Shown here piece after piece: positions 38,906 through 47,398 of a stretch of DNA of 64,000 nucleotides (within the stretch, counting starts at the first letter, position 1; every line of letters starts with the position of its first letter). The translations under genes were made by a program, and so were the position numbers. The stretch comes from Desulfonatronum lacustre DSM 10312 (GTDB lineage Bacteria > Desulfobacterota > Desulfovibrionia > Desulfovibrionales > Desulfonatronaceae). The notes beneath the pieces are model-generated. The model saw only the letters and a program-made list of their open reading frames with translations. It did not search any database and was not told the origin of the DNA. The DNA lies in assembly GCF_000519265.1 (NCBI RefSeq), contig NZ_KI912608.1, positions 1,669,582-1,733,581 of the forward strand. Direction: 5' to 3'.

Positions 38906-41341
38906 ATGCTTTTAAGTCTGAACTGGCTGCGCGAGTTCACGCCATATGAAGGTTCGGCCGAACAATTGGCCGACCGCCTGACCATGCTTGGTCTGGAAGT
39001 AGAAGAGATCATCCGCCCCTTCGCCCACCTTGCCGATGTCGTCGTGGGCCGGGTCCTGGAATGCGATCGCCATCCGCGATCGGACCGGCTCAGCCTGTGC
39101 AAGGTGGACATCGGCCAGGTTAAAACGTTGCCCATTGTTTGCGGCGCGCCCAACGTGGCCCGGGGGCAGCTGGTGGCCGTGGCCAAACCCGGCGCGATCC
39201 TTCCAGACGGCAAGGAAATCGTCGCGACCGAGATTCGCGGAGAGACCTCCCTGGGCATGATCTGTTCGGAGATCGAACTTGGCCTGGGCGACGAAAGCGA
39301 TGGGATCATGGTCCTGGAGGGCCACTTCAACCTTGGGCACAGCCTGTTGCGAGTCCTGGACCTGAAAGACGAAGTTCTGAACATATCCATCACGCCGAAC
39401 CGCGGCGATTGCCTCAGCGTACTCGGTCTGGCCCGGGAAGTGGCCGCGGAGTTCAATCTGCCCCTGAACCCGCCTCAATCTCGGTTGCCCGAGGAAGGCC
39501 CCGAGTGCTCCGAAGCCGTGTCCATAGCCATTGACGATCCGGGCCTTTGCCCCCTGTACCAGGCCCGGATCATCCAGGGCATCCGCATCGCTCCCAGCCC
39601 GGCGTGGCTGAAGCGCCGACTCCTGGCCGTGGGGCAACGGCCCATCAACAACGTGGTGGACGTGACCAACTACATTCTCATGGAGTTTGGCCAGCCCCTG
39701 CACGCCTTCGACCTGGCCAAGCTGGCAGGCCCGGCCATCCGGGTCGCCCGGGCCGAGGAAGGCCAACGGTTCACCACACTGGACGGTAAGGAACGCACGC
39801 TGCTGGCCACAGATCTGCTGATCAACGACGCGGAAAAAGCCGTGGCCCTGGCCGGGGTCATGGGCGGCGCCAACTCCGAAGTCACGGAGACGACCACGGA
39901 CATTCTTCTGGAATGCGCGGTCTTCAATCCCATTTCCATCCGCAAGACCTCCCGCCGCCTGGGCCTGTCCAGCGAATCCTCCTACCGCTTCGAGCGCGGG
40001 GTGGACCAGCCCGGCTCGGCTTTAGCCCTGGATCGGGCCATGGCCCTGATCAGAGAAACCGCCGGCGGCTCGGTGCTGCGCGGGACGGTCAAAAGCGAGC
40101 CCCGGCCTTGGCAGGCCCCCCGCATCGCCTTTCGCCCCCAGCGGGCCACGAAACTGCTCGGCCTGTCCCTGGACGACGCTTTCTGCAAAACCACGTTGCA
40201 AGCCCTGGGCTGCGCCGTGGCCGACGACGACCAGCCCGTCTGGCACGTCACCCCGCCCGGCTCCCGCCGGGACCTGGAGCGGGAAGCGGATCTGATCGAG
40301 GAGATCGGCCGCTGCTACGGCCTGGACCGCATTCCCGCGGTCCTGCCCCGGGCGGCCAAATCCCTTGACCAACTGGCCTCACTGGCTCCCAGGACCGACT
40401 TTGCTCGCCGGGTGAAAACCTGGGGCCAAGGCCTGGGCTTGACAGAGGTGGTCAACTACAGCTTCGTCTCCACCCAGGAACTAACCCTGATGGGTCTGAT
40501 GGGCGACTTGGCCGACGCCGAGACGACCATTGCCCTGCGCAACCCCCTCTCCGAAGATCAGAACGTCCTGCGGCCCCAACTCGCCCCCGGCCTGCTGCAA
40601 AGCGTGCGGCACAACCTGACCCAGGGCAACACCACCCTGCGGCTTTTCGAAACCGCCGTAGTCTTCCAGCCCGATGCAGGCTCCGAAACCGGGGCACGGG
40701 AGCCCTCACGCCTGGGCCTGGCCCTGACCGGCCAGCGCCACCCCGAAGGCTGGCCCCATCCCACGGAGTCCGTGGCGAATTCCGTGGACGTCTTCGACCT
40801 CAAAGGCGTGGTGGAGCACCTCCTGCGCCATCTGCGCCTGCCCGCCGCCACGTTCCGGACCCTGGCCGACCATTCCATTTGCCTGCCTTGCGCGGAAATC
40901 CTGCTGGACGGTGAATCCTGCGGCTGGCTGGGCCAGGTCCGTGCGGAAATCGCCGAATCCTGCCACGCCCGGCGTGAACTGTTCCTGGCGGAAATCGATC
41001 TGGATCTGCTCCAGCGTCGCTGGGCCGAGTCGGTCCAAAGCTTCACGGCCCTGCCGACCTTTCCTCCTGTCCGCCGAGACATGACCGTGATCAGTTCACA
41101 GAGCGTAACCTGCGCCGCGATTCAAGAGGCCATTCAATCCACCGACATCAAGCTGCTCCAGGACGTAATCCTGGTGGACCGCTTCCTTCCGAAAACCCAG
41201 CCCGAAGCCGACGAAGTCCGCCACACCCTGCGCCTGACCTACCGCCACCCGGAACGTAGCCTGACCAACGAGGAAATCGACCAGCTCCACCAGGGACTTT
41301 GCTCCCGCCTCCAGGAACAACTCCCGGTCCGTTTTTCCTGA
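38906..41341 (+). CDS. pheT: Phenylalanyl-tRNA synthetase beta subunit
   Basis: 811 residues with the bacterial PheT order: tRNA-binding OB domain (about 40-150, GRVLECDRHPRSDRLSLCKVD), B3/B4 core with editing site (NNVVDVTNYILMEFGQPLHAFD), B5 domain and C-terminal anticodon-binding FDX domain (LPTFPPVRRDMTVI). It pairs with PheS and edits mischarged Tyr-tRNA. Its stop codon is followed at once by a GC-rich hairpin. About 145 bp separate it from the MerR gene. Confidence 0.97.
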   Translation: MLLSLNWLREFTPYEGSAEQLADRLTMLGLEVEEIIRPFAHLADVVVGRVLECDRHPRSDRLSLCKVDIGQVKTLPIVCGAPNVARGQLVAVAKPGAILPDGKEIVATEIRGETSLGMICSEIELGLGDESDGIMVLEGHFNLGHSLLRVLDLKDEVLNISITPNRGDCLSVLGLAREVAAEFNLPLNPPQSRLPEEGPECSEAVSIAIDDPGLCPLYQARIIQGIRIAPSPAWLKRRLLAVGQRPINNVVDVTNYILMEFGQPLHAFDLAKLAGPAIRVARAEEGQRFTTLDGKERTLLATDLLINDAEKAVALAGVMGGANSEVTETTTDILLECAVFNPISIRKTSRRLGLSSESSYRFERGVDQPGSALALDRAMALIRETAGGSVLRGTVKSEPRPWQAPRIAFRPQRATKLLGLSLDDAFCKTTLQALGCAVADDDQPVWHVTPPGSRRDLEREADLIEEIGRCYGLDRIPAVLPRAAKSLDQLASLAPRTDFARRVKTWGQGLGLTEVVNYSFVSTQELTLMGLMGDLADAETTIALRNPLSEDQNVLRPQLAPGLLQSVRHNLTQGNTTLRLFETAVVFQPDAGSETGAREPSRLGLALTGQRHPEGWPHPTESVANSVDVFDLKGVVEHLLRHLRLPAATFRTLADHSICLPCAEILLDGESCGWLGQVRAEIAESCHARRELFLAEIDLDLLQRRWAESVQSFTALPTFPPVRRDMTVISSQSVTCAAIQEAIQSTDIKLLQDVILVDRFLPKTQPEADEVRHTLRLTYRHPERSLTNEEIDQLHQGLCSRLQEQLPVRFS

Positions 41342-41348
41342 GAGAAAA

Positions 41349-41378
41349 GGGGGAAAAGAGAATTCCCTCTTTTCCCCC
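41349..41378 (+). terminator. Hairpin after pheT, possible terminator or attenuator
   Basis: GGGGGAAAAGAG (41349-41360) pairs with CTCTTTTCCCCC (41367-41378). The stem is stable, but the following bases (ACCTGG) lack a T-run, so termination is uncertain; it may instead protect the pheT mRNA end. Confidence 0.45.
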
Positions 41379-41486
41379 ACCTGGCTCTTTCTCCGTTTTC
41401 CTGCTATAGGCTGGGCCGTGAGCGACCTGGGCCTGTAAACGCCCTGGAATCGGAATCTCCCGCAATCCACATCCAGCGGACCAGCC

Positions 41487-41852
41487 ATGCCCAGCACCCA
41501 ACGGATGTTTCCTGAAATCTCCCCGGGCCCGAAGCGCCTGCGCATCGGCGAGGCGGCCCGAAAGCTTGGCCTTGAGCCGTACGTGCTGCGCTATTGGGAG
41601 ACGGAATTTCCCCAGCTGGCCCCCCTGCGAACCGAAAAAGGCCAGCGACTCTACACCCAGGACGACATGACCGTATTGCGAAGGATTCAAAAGCTGCTCC
41701 ACGAAGACGGTCTGACCATCGACGGCGCGAGACGCCGGTTGACGGAAAGCGCCCAGGTTCATGAGCTGACCACCGGGATCATCCAGGAACTTCAAGACAT
41801 CCGGGCCATCCTGACCGCTCCCGCGCGACCCGGCGCTCGCCGCCGCCCCTGA
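41487..41852 (+). CDS. MerR-family transcriptional regulator
   Basis: 121 residues with a winged helix-turn-helix of MerR type (RIGEAARKLGLEPYVLRYWETEFPQLAPLRTEKGQRLYTQDDM) and a short dimerisation helix. No cysteine-based effector site is seen. A MerR-like gene after pheT is a conserved arrangement in many proteobacteria, usually with ihfA between; ihfA is missing here. The target is unknown. Confidence 0.9.
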   Translation: MPSTQRMFPEISPGPKRLRIGEAARKLGLEPYVLRYWETEFPQLAPLRTEKGQRLYTQDDMTVLRRIQKLLHEDGLTIDGARRRLTESAQVHELTTGIIQELQDIRAILTAPARPGARRRP

Positions 41853-41874
41853 CACCAATGAGGAGACGACCACC

Positions 41875-42279
41875 ATGCCCGGCATTTTTCTGCGTTGGCT
41901 GATGCTGACCGTGGCGATTCTGGCCGCGGCCTATCTGGTTGAGGGAATTCAGACAGCGGGCTTTCTCTCCGCCCTGGTCACCGCTGCCGTACTCGGTATT
42001 CTCAACGCCATCCTGCGCCCGATCCTGATCATCCTGACCCTGCCCGCGACCATCCTGACCATGGGGCTGTTCCTGTTCGTGATCAACGCCCTGCTCTTGA
42101 TGATGGTCTCCGGCGTGGTCGGCTCCTTTCATGTGACCGGATTCGGCTCAGCCCTGCTCGGCTCGCTGATCATCAGCCTCGTGGGCTGGCTGCTCAATTC
42201 CTTCATCAGCGATCGTGGCCGAGTGGAACGCGTGGAACACATTGAAATGCGCCGCAACCACGGACGCTGGGAACCATGA
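41875..42279 (+). CDS. Phage-holin-4-superfamily small membrane protein
   Basis: 134 residues with four predicted membrane helices (about 6-24, 28-48, 58-80, 88-110) and a basic tail (ISDRGRVERVEHIEMRRNHGR). The pattern LNAILRPILIILTLPATILTMGLFLFVINALLL is that of the DUF422/phage-holin-family chromosomal proteins. These are not known lysis proteins; the function is unknown. GAGGAGACGACCACC precedes the ATG. It is probably co-transcribed with the MerR gene (22 bp gap). Confidence 0.85.
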   Translation: MPGIFLRWLMLTVAILAAAYLVEGIQTAGFLSALVTAAVLGILNAILRPILIILTLPATILTMGLFLFVINALLLMMVSGVVGSFHVTGFGSALLGSLIISLVGWLLNSFISDRGRVERVEHIEMRRNHGRWEP

Positions 42280-42347
42280 CCCCGCCGACCATCGAAACCG
42301 TGAACCGCTGAATCTCCCCTCAACAAACCACGTATCGGAGCATCTCC

Positions 42348-43001
42348 ATGAGCGACTATTTGACGCAGTTCTGGAACAAACGCCTGCACAAGGCCCAAGA
42401 AGGACTGGAAAGCAACAATTTCGAGACTTACCTGGTGGAGAATCTGGTCCAAGCCAGGGAGACCGTCCTGAACGTGATTCTCCCGGCGGTGAATCCCGAG
42501 GTAATCGCCTGGGGCGGCTCCGTGACCTTTTCCGATTCGGGGATCATGGACGCCCTGAAACAGCGCAAGGGTTTAAAGGTGCTGGACACCTCCGACCCGT
42601 CCCTGAACAAGGGCCAAAAACAGGAACTGCGCCGTCAGGCCCTGCTTTGCGACCTGTATTTCACCGGGACCAACGCCCTGACCGAGAGCGGCCAGCTGAT
42701 CAACCTGGACATGTACGGCAATCGGGTCGGGGCTTTGGTCTTCGGCCCTCGCCATGTGGTGGTTCTGGTGGGTCGCAACAAACTGTGCGTGGATGTGGAG
42801 GAGGCCATGCTCCGAGTCAAGGGATTCGTGGCCCCGGCCAATGCCGCCCGCCTAAAGATGAAGACGCCTTGCGTCAAAACGGGCTTTTGCGAGGACTGCA
42901 AAAGCCCTGAACGAATCTGTAACACCTGGACGATCACCGAAAAATCTTTCCCCAAAGGACGAATCAAGGTCGTTCTGGTCAACGAGGATCTCGGGCTGTA
43001 G
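42348..43001 (+). CDS. LUD-domain (LutC/YkgG-like) protein
   Basis: 217 residues with the LUD fold of lactate-utilisation proteins (AWGGSVTFSDSGIMDALKQ, YFTGTNALTESGQLINLD, VVVLVGRNKL). The C-terminus holds four cysteines in CVKTGFCEDCKSPERIC, a possible metal site. LutB/LutC partners are absent, so this is the stand-alone type found in many anaerobes; lactate oxidation is not established for it. GGAGCATCTCC precedes the ATG. Confidence 0.85.
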   Translation: MSDYLTQFWNKRLHKAQEGLESNNFETYLVENLVQARETVLNVILPAVNPEVIAWGGSVTFSDSGIMDALKQRKGLKVLDTSDPSLNKGQKQELRRQALLCDLYFTGTNALTESGQLINLDMYGNRVGALVFGPRHVVVLVGRNKLCVDVEEAMLRVKGFVAPANAARLKMKTPCVKTGFCEDCKSPERICNTWTITEKSFPKGRIKVVLVNEDLGL

Positions 43002-43063
43002 CCGGTGCCGCCACCGTAGTTCCACGGGGAGAGGAAAGCCGGTCAGAGTTCCCGACCAGCTTA

Positions 43064-43189
43064 GCAGGCTGCTGAAAAATCCCCGGTAGCTGCGTTGCTG
43101 CAAAAAGTTCAAACCCTCCGCATGACTAACTACCTTTCGGCCTTGAACTTTTTTTTGCGCCTTACCATCGAGGTTTTTGAACAGCCTGC
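43064..43189. repeat. 126-bp imperfect palindromic element with GCAGGCTG ends
   Basis: The ends GCAGGCTG and CAGCCTGC are exact inverse copies and continue as GAAAAATCCCC / GAGGTTTTTGAA. The inner part pairs GCAAAAAGTTCAA with TTGAACTTTTTTTTGC. It lies alone between the LUD gene and an HDOD gene. Elements with these ends are common between genes of deltaproteobacteria. It could be a non-autonomous mobile repeat. Confidence 0.85.
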
Positions 43190-43286
43190 AGAATCCGGCT
43201 TTTTCAACTGTTAAGAAGCTTTTCCCACGTCTCGACCAACAAAATCCGGCACCAGCCGACATATCAAGTCATTCGGAGATCATGCC

Positions 43287-44537
43287 GTGCGAACCGATCT
43301 GAGCGCCAACTGGGGACCGCTTCCTTTCTTTGTCGGCAGGCAGCCCATCTTTGATCAGTCCCAAAAAATCTGGGGCTACCAGCTTTTCCATCGGGCCACC
43401 GCCGCCTCGGTGGCCGCCAGCTTTGAGGATGGCGAGGAAGCCACCCTGGAGATCATTCGCAACATCGCGATGAATCCGCTCCTCGATCCCCATGGCCAGA
43501 CCAAAAACCTGATTACCTTCACCAGGGAGAATGTGGTCCGGAGCGCACCCTTTGCCATGCCTCCGGGCAAAACCGTGGTCAAATATATCGGCTCCCGGGC
43601 CGAATCATCCATCCAGAAACAGCTTCAGGAATTGCGCACGGCTGGGTATCTTCTGGCCTGGGAGGACGACGCCGAAGCTGTCGTGCCGGAGGTTTCTGGG
43701 CTCGACATCCTGATTCTGGACGCCATGACCGTTCCGGAAAATCGAATTCCCGGCATGATCCACGCCGCCCACGCCGCGAATGTCCTGGTCATGGCCAAGC
43801 GGGTCGAGACCCATGCGATTTTCGAACAATTGAAGCGTCACGGCGTGAGCTTGTTTCAAGGCTTCTTTTTCCAAAAGCCGGAAACCTTCCACGGGCCGCG
43901 CCTGACACCCCACCACGCCTTGCGGTTTAAACTTCTCGCGATTCTCAACGAGGACCCGCCCAATCCGGACAAGTTGGCCGATATTCTGGAAAAGGACGTC
44001 GCTCTCAGCTATCGCCTGTTGCGGTACGTCAACTCCGCCCGTTTCAGCCCGGTGACCAAGATCACCTCCATCCGCAGGGCCCTGTCCTTCATCGGCCTGA
44101 AGCACGTCCGGCACATGCTTGAAGTCATTTTGGTCAAGGAAACCACCCTGCCCGGCAAAACCCACGAACTGCCCTTTTCCGCCGCCTTGCGCGGCAAGTT
44201 CCTGCAGTCCGCGGCCTCCGGACGCTCTCCTGAAAACGTCACCCCGGAGTCCCTTTTCTTACTGGGCCTGCTTTCCCTGCTGGAAGCCTTGTTGGACCTG
44301 CCCATGCCGGACATCCTGCGCAACCTCCCCCTGGACGACGATTTCAAAGCCGGTTTGTGCCGACAAGCGGGGAGCCCGTATCTGCCCTGGTTGAAACTGG
44401 CCGACGCCTTTGAACGCTCGAACTGGGACGAAGCGGACGCCTGCATCAACGAACTCGGCCTGGACCCGCTCAGGGTAGCCTCCAGTTACGCCGAAGCCGT
44501 GGATTGGACCCAGACGTTCTTCCAACATGCCTACTGA
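43287..44537 (+). CDS. EAL-like/HDOD signalling protein, paralogue 1
   Basis: 416 residues starting at GTG, with GGAG eight bases upstream. The N-terminal half is a degenerate EAL-like domain (FVGRQPIFDQSQKIWGYQLFHR) in which the catalytic EAL glutamate position is Gln and the metal ligands are not recognisable. The C-terminal half is an HDOD domain (LADILEKDVALSYRLLRYVNSA, IRRALSFIGLKHVR). It resembles the YuxH/CdgJ type, which acts by protein interaction and not as a phosphodiesterase. A closely similar paralogue lies 1.6 kb downstream, on the far side of a PilZ gene. Confidence 0.9.
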   Translation: MRTDLSANWGPLPFFVGRQPIFDQSQKIWGYQLFHRATAASVAASFEDGEEATLEIIRNIAMNPLLDPHGQTKNLITFTRENVVRSAPFAMPPGKTVVKYIGSRAESSIQKQLQELRTAGYLLAWEDDAEAVVPEVSGLDILILDAMTVPENRIPGMIHAAHAANVLVMAKRVETHAIFEQLKRHGVSLFQGFFFQKPETFHGPRLTPHHALRFKLLAILNEDPPNPDKLADILEKDVALSYRLLRYVNSARFSPVTKITSIRRALSFIGLKHVRHMLEVILVKETTLPGKTHELPFSAALRGKFLQSAASGRSPENVTPESLFLLGLLSLLEALLDLPMPDILRNLPLDDDFKAGLCRQAGSPYLPWLKLADAFERSNWDEADACINELGLDPLRVASSYAEAVDWTQTFFQHAY

Positions 44538-44685
44538 CCCCAAACACCTCCCCATCCCATGCCGTATTCGTCGCAAACAGTGGTCGTGGCCAACGACAGT
44601 CCAGCCCAGTGCAAGCTGTGGTCGAAGTGTCGCGTTGGAACGGTTTGCGGGTCCAAGAATTTGAGAGCGCGGAGCAGGCTTTTGA

Positions 44686-45543
44686 TCAGCGAGTGCCTCG
44701 GGTGGTCTCCAGGTATCGCTCGTAGGTCCAGGCTGCCAGATCTTTGATCATTCGACGCTCCACCGCCCGCCAAACCAATTTGCCGCCTTTTTCCTTGATG
44801 CCCTCGGCCGTCAGTTCAAGGCCGCTGACGATGTCTTTGGAAGCGTGGTCAACCTGGGTGTAACAAATTCGCCCCTTGAACCAGAGCGTCATGTTGCAGC
44901 CTTTCTTGGGATCATGCAGGACCAACCAGATCACCACCCCGGGCATGTCTTCCCAGGCCTCTATCACGTCCTTCAATCCGGAATGCCGGAGGTTGACTTT
45001 CATCCCTCCGGCCGAGAGGTCGAGGAGTTGGACCTGTTTTTCCTGGAGATGGTCGTTGTTGATCATCGGCGGATTCAGTTTGACCTTGTTCGTCTCCGGA
45101 CACTTGACCATGAACTGCCCTTGAGGCCAAAGAGAAAAGCCCAAGACATGTTCCGGCCTGGGAAAGATGCGCATGCTCGACCGCCGCTGACCCAGGGAAA
45201 GGGCCTCGGGAGTCCGCAGGACGCAGACATATCCTCCGGGCTGCTTGGTCAGGGAAAGAACGGGGGAAGTGAAGTTGTAGTAAAATTCGCAGGCCTTGGC
45301 CCTGTCGTTCAACTGAAAATAGCAGGCGACCTCGTCGCGCAGCCAGTTGGTCATGGTCAGCCCGCCCAGGGAGGTCAATTCCAGGTTGATATTTTTTTTG
45401 GTAAAGGAAGAAATCATCCCCGCCACGGACTTGGGTGAACGGCTCAGAAGCGTCGGGATAACGATCAGTTTGGCCCGCTCCGCTATGACCTGTTCCAGAA
45501 GTTCACCGGCTTCAGCTGCGGCTACGGTTGTACAGATGTCCAT
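44686..45543 (-). CDS. PilZ-domain protein
   Basis: 285 residues from MDICTTVAAAEAG, with AAGGAG eleven bases upstream. The N-terminal half resembles YcgR-type flagellar-brake N domains only loosely. The C-terminal half has the PilZ c-di-GMP signature RRSSMRI (RxxxR) followed by LDLSAGGMKVNL. A binding role for c-di-GMP is likely. It is convergent to HDOD paralogue 1 and divergent from paralogue 2. About 560 bp upstream (to 46104) contain only palindrome E and no gene. Confidence 0.82.
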   Translation of the reverse strand: MDICTTVAAAEAGELLEQVIAERAKLIVIPTLLSRSPKSVAGMISSFTKKNINLELTSLGGLTMTNWLRDEVACYFQLNDRAKACEFYYNFTSPVLSLTKQPGGYVCVLRTPEALSLGQRRSSMRIFPRPEHVLGFSLWPQGQFMVKCPETNKVKLNPPMINNDHLQEKQVQLLDLSAGGMKVNLRHSGLKDVIEAWEDMPGVVIWLVLHDPKKGCNMTLWFKGRICYTQVDHASKDIVSGLELTAEGIKEKGGKLVWRAVERRMIKDLAAWTYERYLETTRGTR

Positions 45544-45707
45544 CAGATGAGCGGCTCCTTGTGTCGCGGTTAAAGGAAGCAATCCGAAATAACTTCTTGG
45601 GTACACCAGATGCCAAAAAATCGTCAATCAAACCCTTTTATTATTGTCATGCCAACTTGCTTTACGTCAAGCCCGTTCCCCAGGTCGAACAGAGCAAATC
45701 TGTTCTC

Positions 45708-45817
45708 ATCAAAATCCAAATCGCGATCGAAATCGGAAATATTGTGCATCACCCCCTGATAACGCCGTCTTTTTGGATATGTTCGATTTCGATCACGATT
45801 TCGATACCGATTCAGAT
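45708..45817. repeat. Hexanucleotide palindrome E (subfamily III)
   Basis: Left arm AAATCGCGATCGAAATCGG, loop ATTGTGCATCACC...ACGCCGTCTTTTTGG, right arm GATTTC/GATCAC/GATTTC/GATACC. The loop words TGTGCATCA, ACG, TCTT and TTGG, and the GATCAC hexamer, are shared with element H. Outer GAGAACA copies flank it (within 45697-45706 and at 45829-45835). It lies between divergent PilZ and HDOD genes; 45840-46104 shows nothing further. Confidence 0.83.
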
Positions 45818-46104
45818 AGCTGGTGAGGATCGAGAACAAATCTGCCCTGCCAAGCATTCATCGATAGAACGGCGAACAGGGCTCGTCCCGCTGAAAACGG
45901 ACATTCGGCAATTGTCGACCGGACACTTTCAATGTACACCATGACGGCAACACGATCAGAGCCGCTGACCAAATCCGCGGCCCTGAAGCGGTCACCTCCC
46001 CGCGGGCAAGTAAAATTTCAATAAACCAGCACGGCGATCCGCGCTCCGATGAGAGTATGCCCAGCGCGTGACCAATCCATGAAATTACGAAGGAATACCC
46101 GGTA

Positions 46105-47349
46105 ATGCGCCCATCTCCCCCACCACCTCCATCCGTACAATCCTGCTTTTTCGCCCGCCATCCCATATTCGACCGGAACATGAAACTGTGGGGCTATCAA
46201 CTGTTGTACAGGGACTGCGAACAGGCCGAGTCCGCGCGGTTTGAGGACCAAGACCAGGCCACGGTGCAAGTCGTCCTGGAAGCGGCGGCATCCCCGAGTC
46301 TGGGGCCGGCCCGCGACACATACCTGCTGATGGAATTTTCGATCACGGCCCTGGTCCACGAGGTCCCCTACGCCCTGCCGCCGCACAACATGATCATCAA
46401 GCTGACCCCCAGCCTTTGCCGGGACGGGACTGTGCCCGGCGTAATCACCGAACTACGCGCGACGGGTTACCGGCTGGCCCTGGACGGTCCGCTGGACTCT
46501 TGTCATCACGTCCTGGCCGAAGCGGATTACCTTATCGTGGACGCCCTGATCGAGTCCTCGGAGGCATTCACCCAAGCCATGAACGCCGCGACCCGAACCG
46601 GCATTCCGGTCCTGGTCAAACGGATCGAAACGCCGAAGGCCTTTGCCGAGGCCAAGCGGCTGGGGGCGGAGTTCTTTCTGGGCTTTTTCTTCCAGAAGCC
46701 CGAAGTCATTGCCTCGAAAAAGCTTTCCTCCATCCAGGTCGTCCGGCTGAAATTGTTGAAAATGTTGAACAACAAAAATGTAGACTGGAATGAAATCGCC
46801 AAGACCCTCCAAAACGACGTGTCCTTGACGTATCGGCTGCTCAAGTTTCTCAATTCTCCCTTTTTCGGCGTGATCCAGCCCATCACCACGGTGCAGCGGG
46901 CCGTCGCCTACCTGGGCGCGAAACAAGCCAGAATCTGGTTGCGCATGGTCATTCTCACGGATCTCTGTCCTCCTGAAAAAACCTCCCAGCTTCCCTTGCT
47001 CTCGGCCCACCGAGCGCGATTTCTGGAACTCGCGGGTTCAGACCGTTCGGACGTGGACCCTGACGAACTGTTCCTGCTGGGCCTGTTTTCCCTGCTGGAC
47101 GTCATGTTCGACATGTCCATGCCGGACTTGGTGGACTTCCTGCCGTTGACCGACGCCCTCAAGGCGACACTCTGCGGCCGCCCAAGCCCCTTTGCTCCCT
47201 GGCTGGAACTGGCCGCCCAATTTGAACAGGGTCAATGGGACCGCGTGGATGTCCTGGCGGCTCAACTGGACCTGAATCCGATCCAGGTCGGCACCTGTTA
47301 CGCCCAAGCCATGACCTGGGCCGAAGAATTTTTCCGGATGGCCGGGTGA
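46105..47349 (+). CDS. EAL-like/HDOD signalling protein, paralogue 2
   Basis: 414 residues of the same architecture as the product of 43287-44537: a degenerate EAL-like half (FFARHPIFDRNMKLWGYQLLYR, Gln again at the catalytic position, then LVKRIETPKAFAEAKRLG and FFLGFFFQKPEV) and an HDOD half (IAKTLQNDVSLTYRLLKFLNS, VQRAVAYLGAKQAR). The N-terminus has a proline run (PSPPPPPS). GAAGGA precedes the ATG. It ends 49 bp before a receiver-PAS-kinase gene, so the pair is probably one transcript. Confidence 0.9.
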   Translation: MRPSPPPPPSVQSCFFARHPIFDRNMKLWGYQLLYRDCEQAESARFEDQDQATVQVVLEAAASPSLGPARDTYLLMEFSITALVHEVPYALPPHNMIIKLTPSLCRDGTVPGVITELRATGYRLALDGPLDSCHHVLAEADYLIVDALIESSEAFTQAMNAATRTGIPVLVKRIETPKAFAEAKRLGAEFFLGFFFQKPEVIASKKLSSIQVVRLKLLKMLNNKNVDWNEIAKTLQNDVSLTYRLLKFLNSPFFGVIQPITTVQRAVAYLGAKQARIWLRMVILTDLCPPEKTSQLPLLSAHRARFLELAGSDRSDVDPDELFLLGLFSLLDVMFDMSMPDLVDFLPLTDALKATLCGRPSPFAPWLELAAQFEQGQWDRVDVLAAQLDLNPIQVGTCYAQAMTWAEEFFRMAG

Positions 47350-47398
47350 CTTCCTCGAAGTTGCCACGCAAACTCGAAACTGATCAACGAGCATCCCC

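Noticed and set aside
41349-41378. Confident Rho-independent terminator after pheT
   Set aside because: The hairpin is good but no T-run follows; kept only as a low-confidence hairpin.
44538-44685. Possible small gene between HDOD paralogue 1 and the PilZ gene
   Set aside because: Short frames here have no start signal and overlap the PilZ end; the region appears to be plain intergenic sequence.
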